A stretch of DNA of 37,814 nucleotides from a virus. Location: IMG/VR virus record IMGVR_UViG_3300048504_000257, positions 1 to 37,814 of that record, one strand, 5' to 3'. The notes under the pieces are model-generated. The model made no database searches. It was given only the letters and a program-made list of their open reading frames with translations, and was not told where the DNA came from. Positions 37,748 through 37,814 of this stretch are shown here, in pieces. Position 1 is the first letter of the stretch. The number at the start of each line of letters is the position of its first letter. The position numbers and the translations under genes were made by a program.

Positions 37748-37814
37748 TGGCTTACGGAGGAGGCATCAAGCGTTCGGCGGCAGACAACTGGTTCAGCAAG
37801 TGTGTGCGTCACAG
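37747..37814 (+). CDS. NinG-like nuclease, 5' end of the allele behind the HNH gene (partial)
   Basis: A GTG start shares a base with the HNH stop; GGGAG lies upstream. It reads MAYGGGIKRSAADNWFSKC and continues past the window end. From the Asp of ADNW on it is identical to residues 9-19 of the gene at 114-497, but its first residues differ. Confidence 0.75.
   Translation, partial: MAYGGGIKRSAADNWFSKCVRH
37783..37814. repeat. Terminal direct repeat B, right copy
   Basis: Identical to 138-169; marks where the two alleles of the NinG-like gene rejoin. Confidence 0.93.

Overview
The window is an almost complete genome of a tailed phage (Caudoviricetes) with a short-tail, T7-like virion gene set. 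It looks circular in the assembly: the first 127 bases recur exactly at 37278-37404, and bases 138-169 recur exactly as the last 32 bases. I see no integrase, CI-type repressor, RNA polymerase, DNA polymerase, tRNA or CRISPR array. The phage therefore probably relies on host transcription and replication enzymes, and a lytic life style is likely. The host is probably a Gram-negative proteobacterium: there is a phage lipoprotein with a lipobox, strong AGGAG ribosome sites, and a ParB-binding (parS) palindrome of the Pseudomonas/gammaproteobacterial type. I cannot name the host more closely.

Layout. The minus strand from 28900 down to 852 is one long late block. In transcription order it holds small and large terminase, portal, a collagen-like fibre, a glycine-rich adhesin, two small genes, scaffold, major capsid, a second collagen-like fibre with an S74 chaperone end, a second glycine-rich adhesin, a fibre-assembly chaperone, a lipoprotein, a DUF4214 protein, a 1022-residue acidic cysteine-repeat protein, tail tubular proteins A and B, and four internal-virion or ejection-type genes. 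The plus strand from 29810 to the right end, continuing across the junction to 835, is the early/replication block. It holds many very small overlapping genes, an ArdC-like antirestriction protein, a candidate ssDNA-annealing protein, an SSB-like protein with an acidic tip, a helix-turn-helix protein, a P-like replisome loader, NinB-like and NinG-like recombination proteins, and two tiny membrane proteins. The two blocks diverge at 28.9-29.8 kb and converge at 836-851.

The most unusual parts are these. (1) Between the two blocks lies an imperfect inverted duplication of about 630 bp. The first early gene (29810-30061) and its leader face a decayed mirror copy, and the leader can fold into a very long branched hairpin that covers the start codon. 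(2) A perfect GTTCCACGTGGAAC palindrome, identical to the parS core bound by chromosomal ParB, fills the 16-base gap where the two transcription blocks converge. (3) The two window ends carry different alleles of one locus: one has a complete homing-type HNH gene in front of the NinG-like gene and the other does not. (4) Two [collagen fibre + glycine-rich adhesin] cassettes are interleaved with the head genes. No standard endolysin, holin or spanin set is recognisable.
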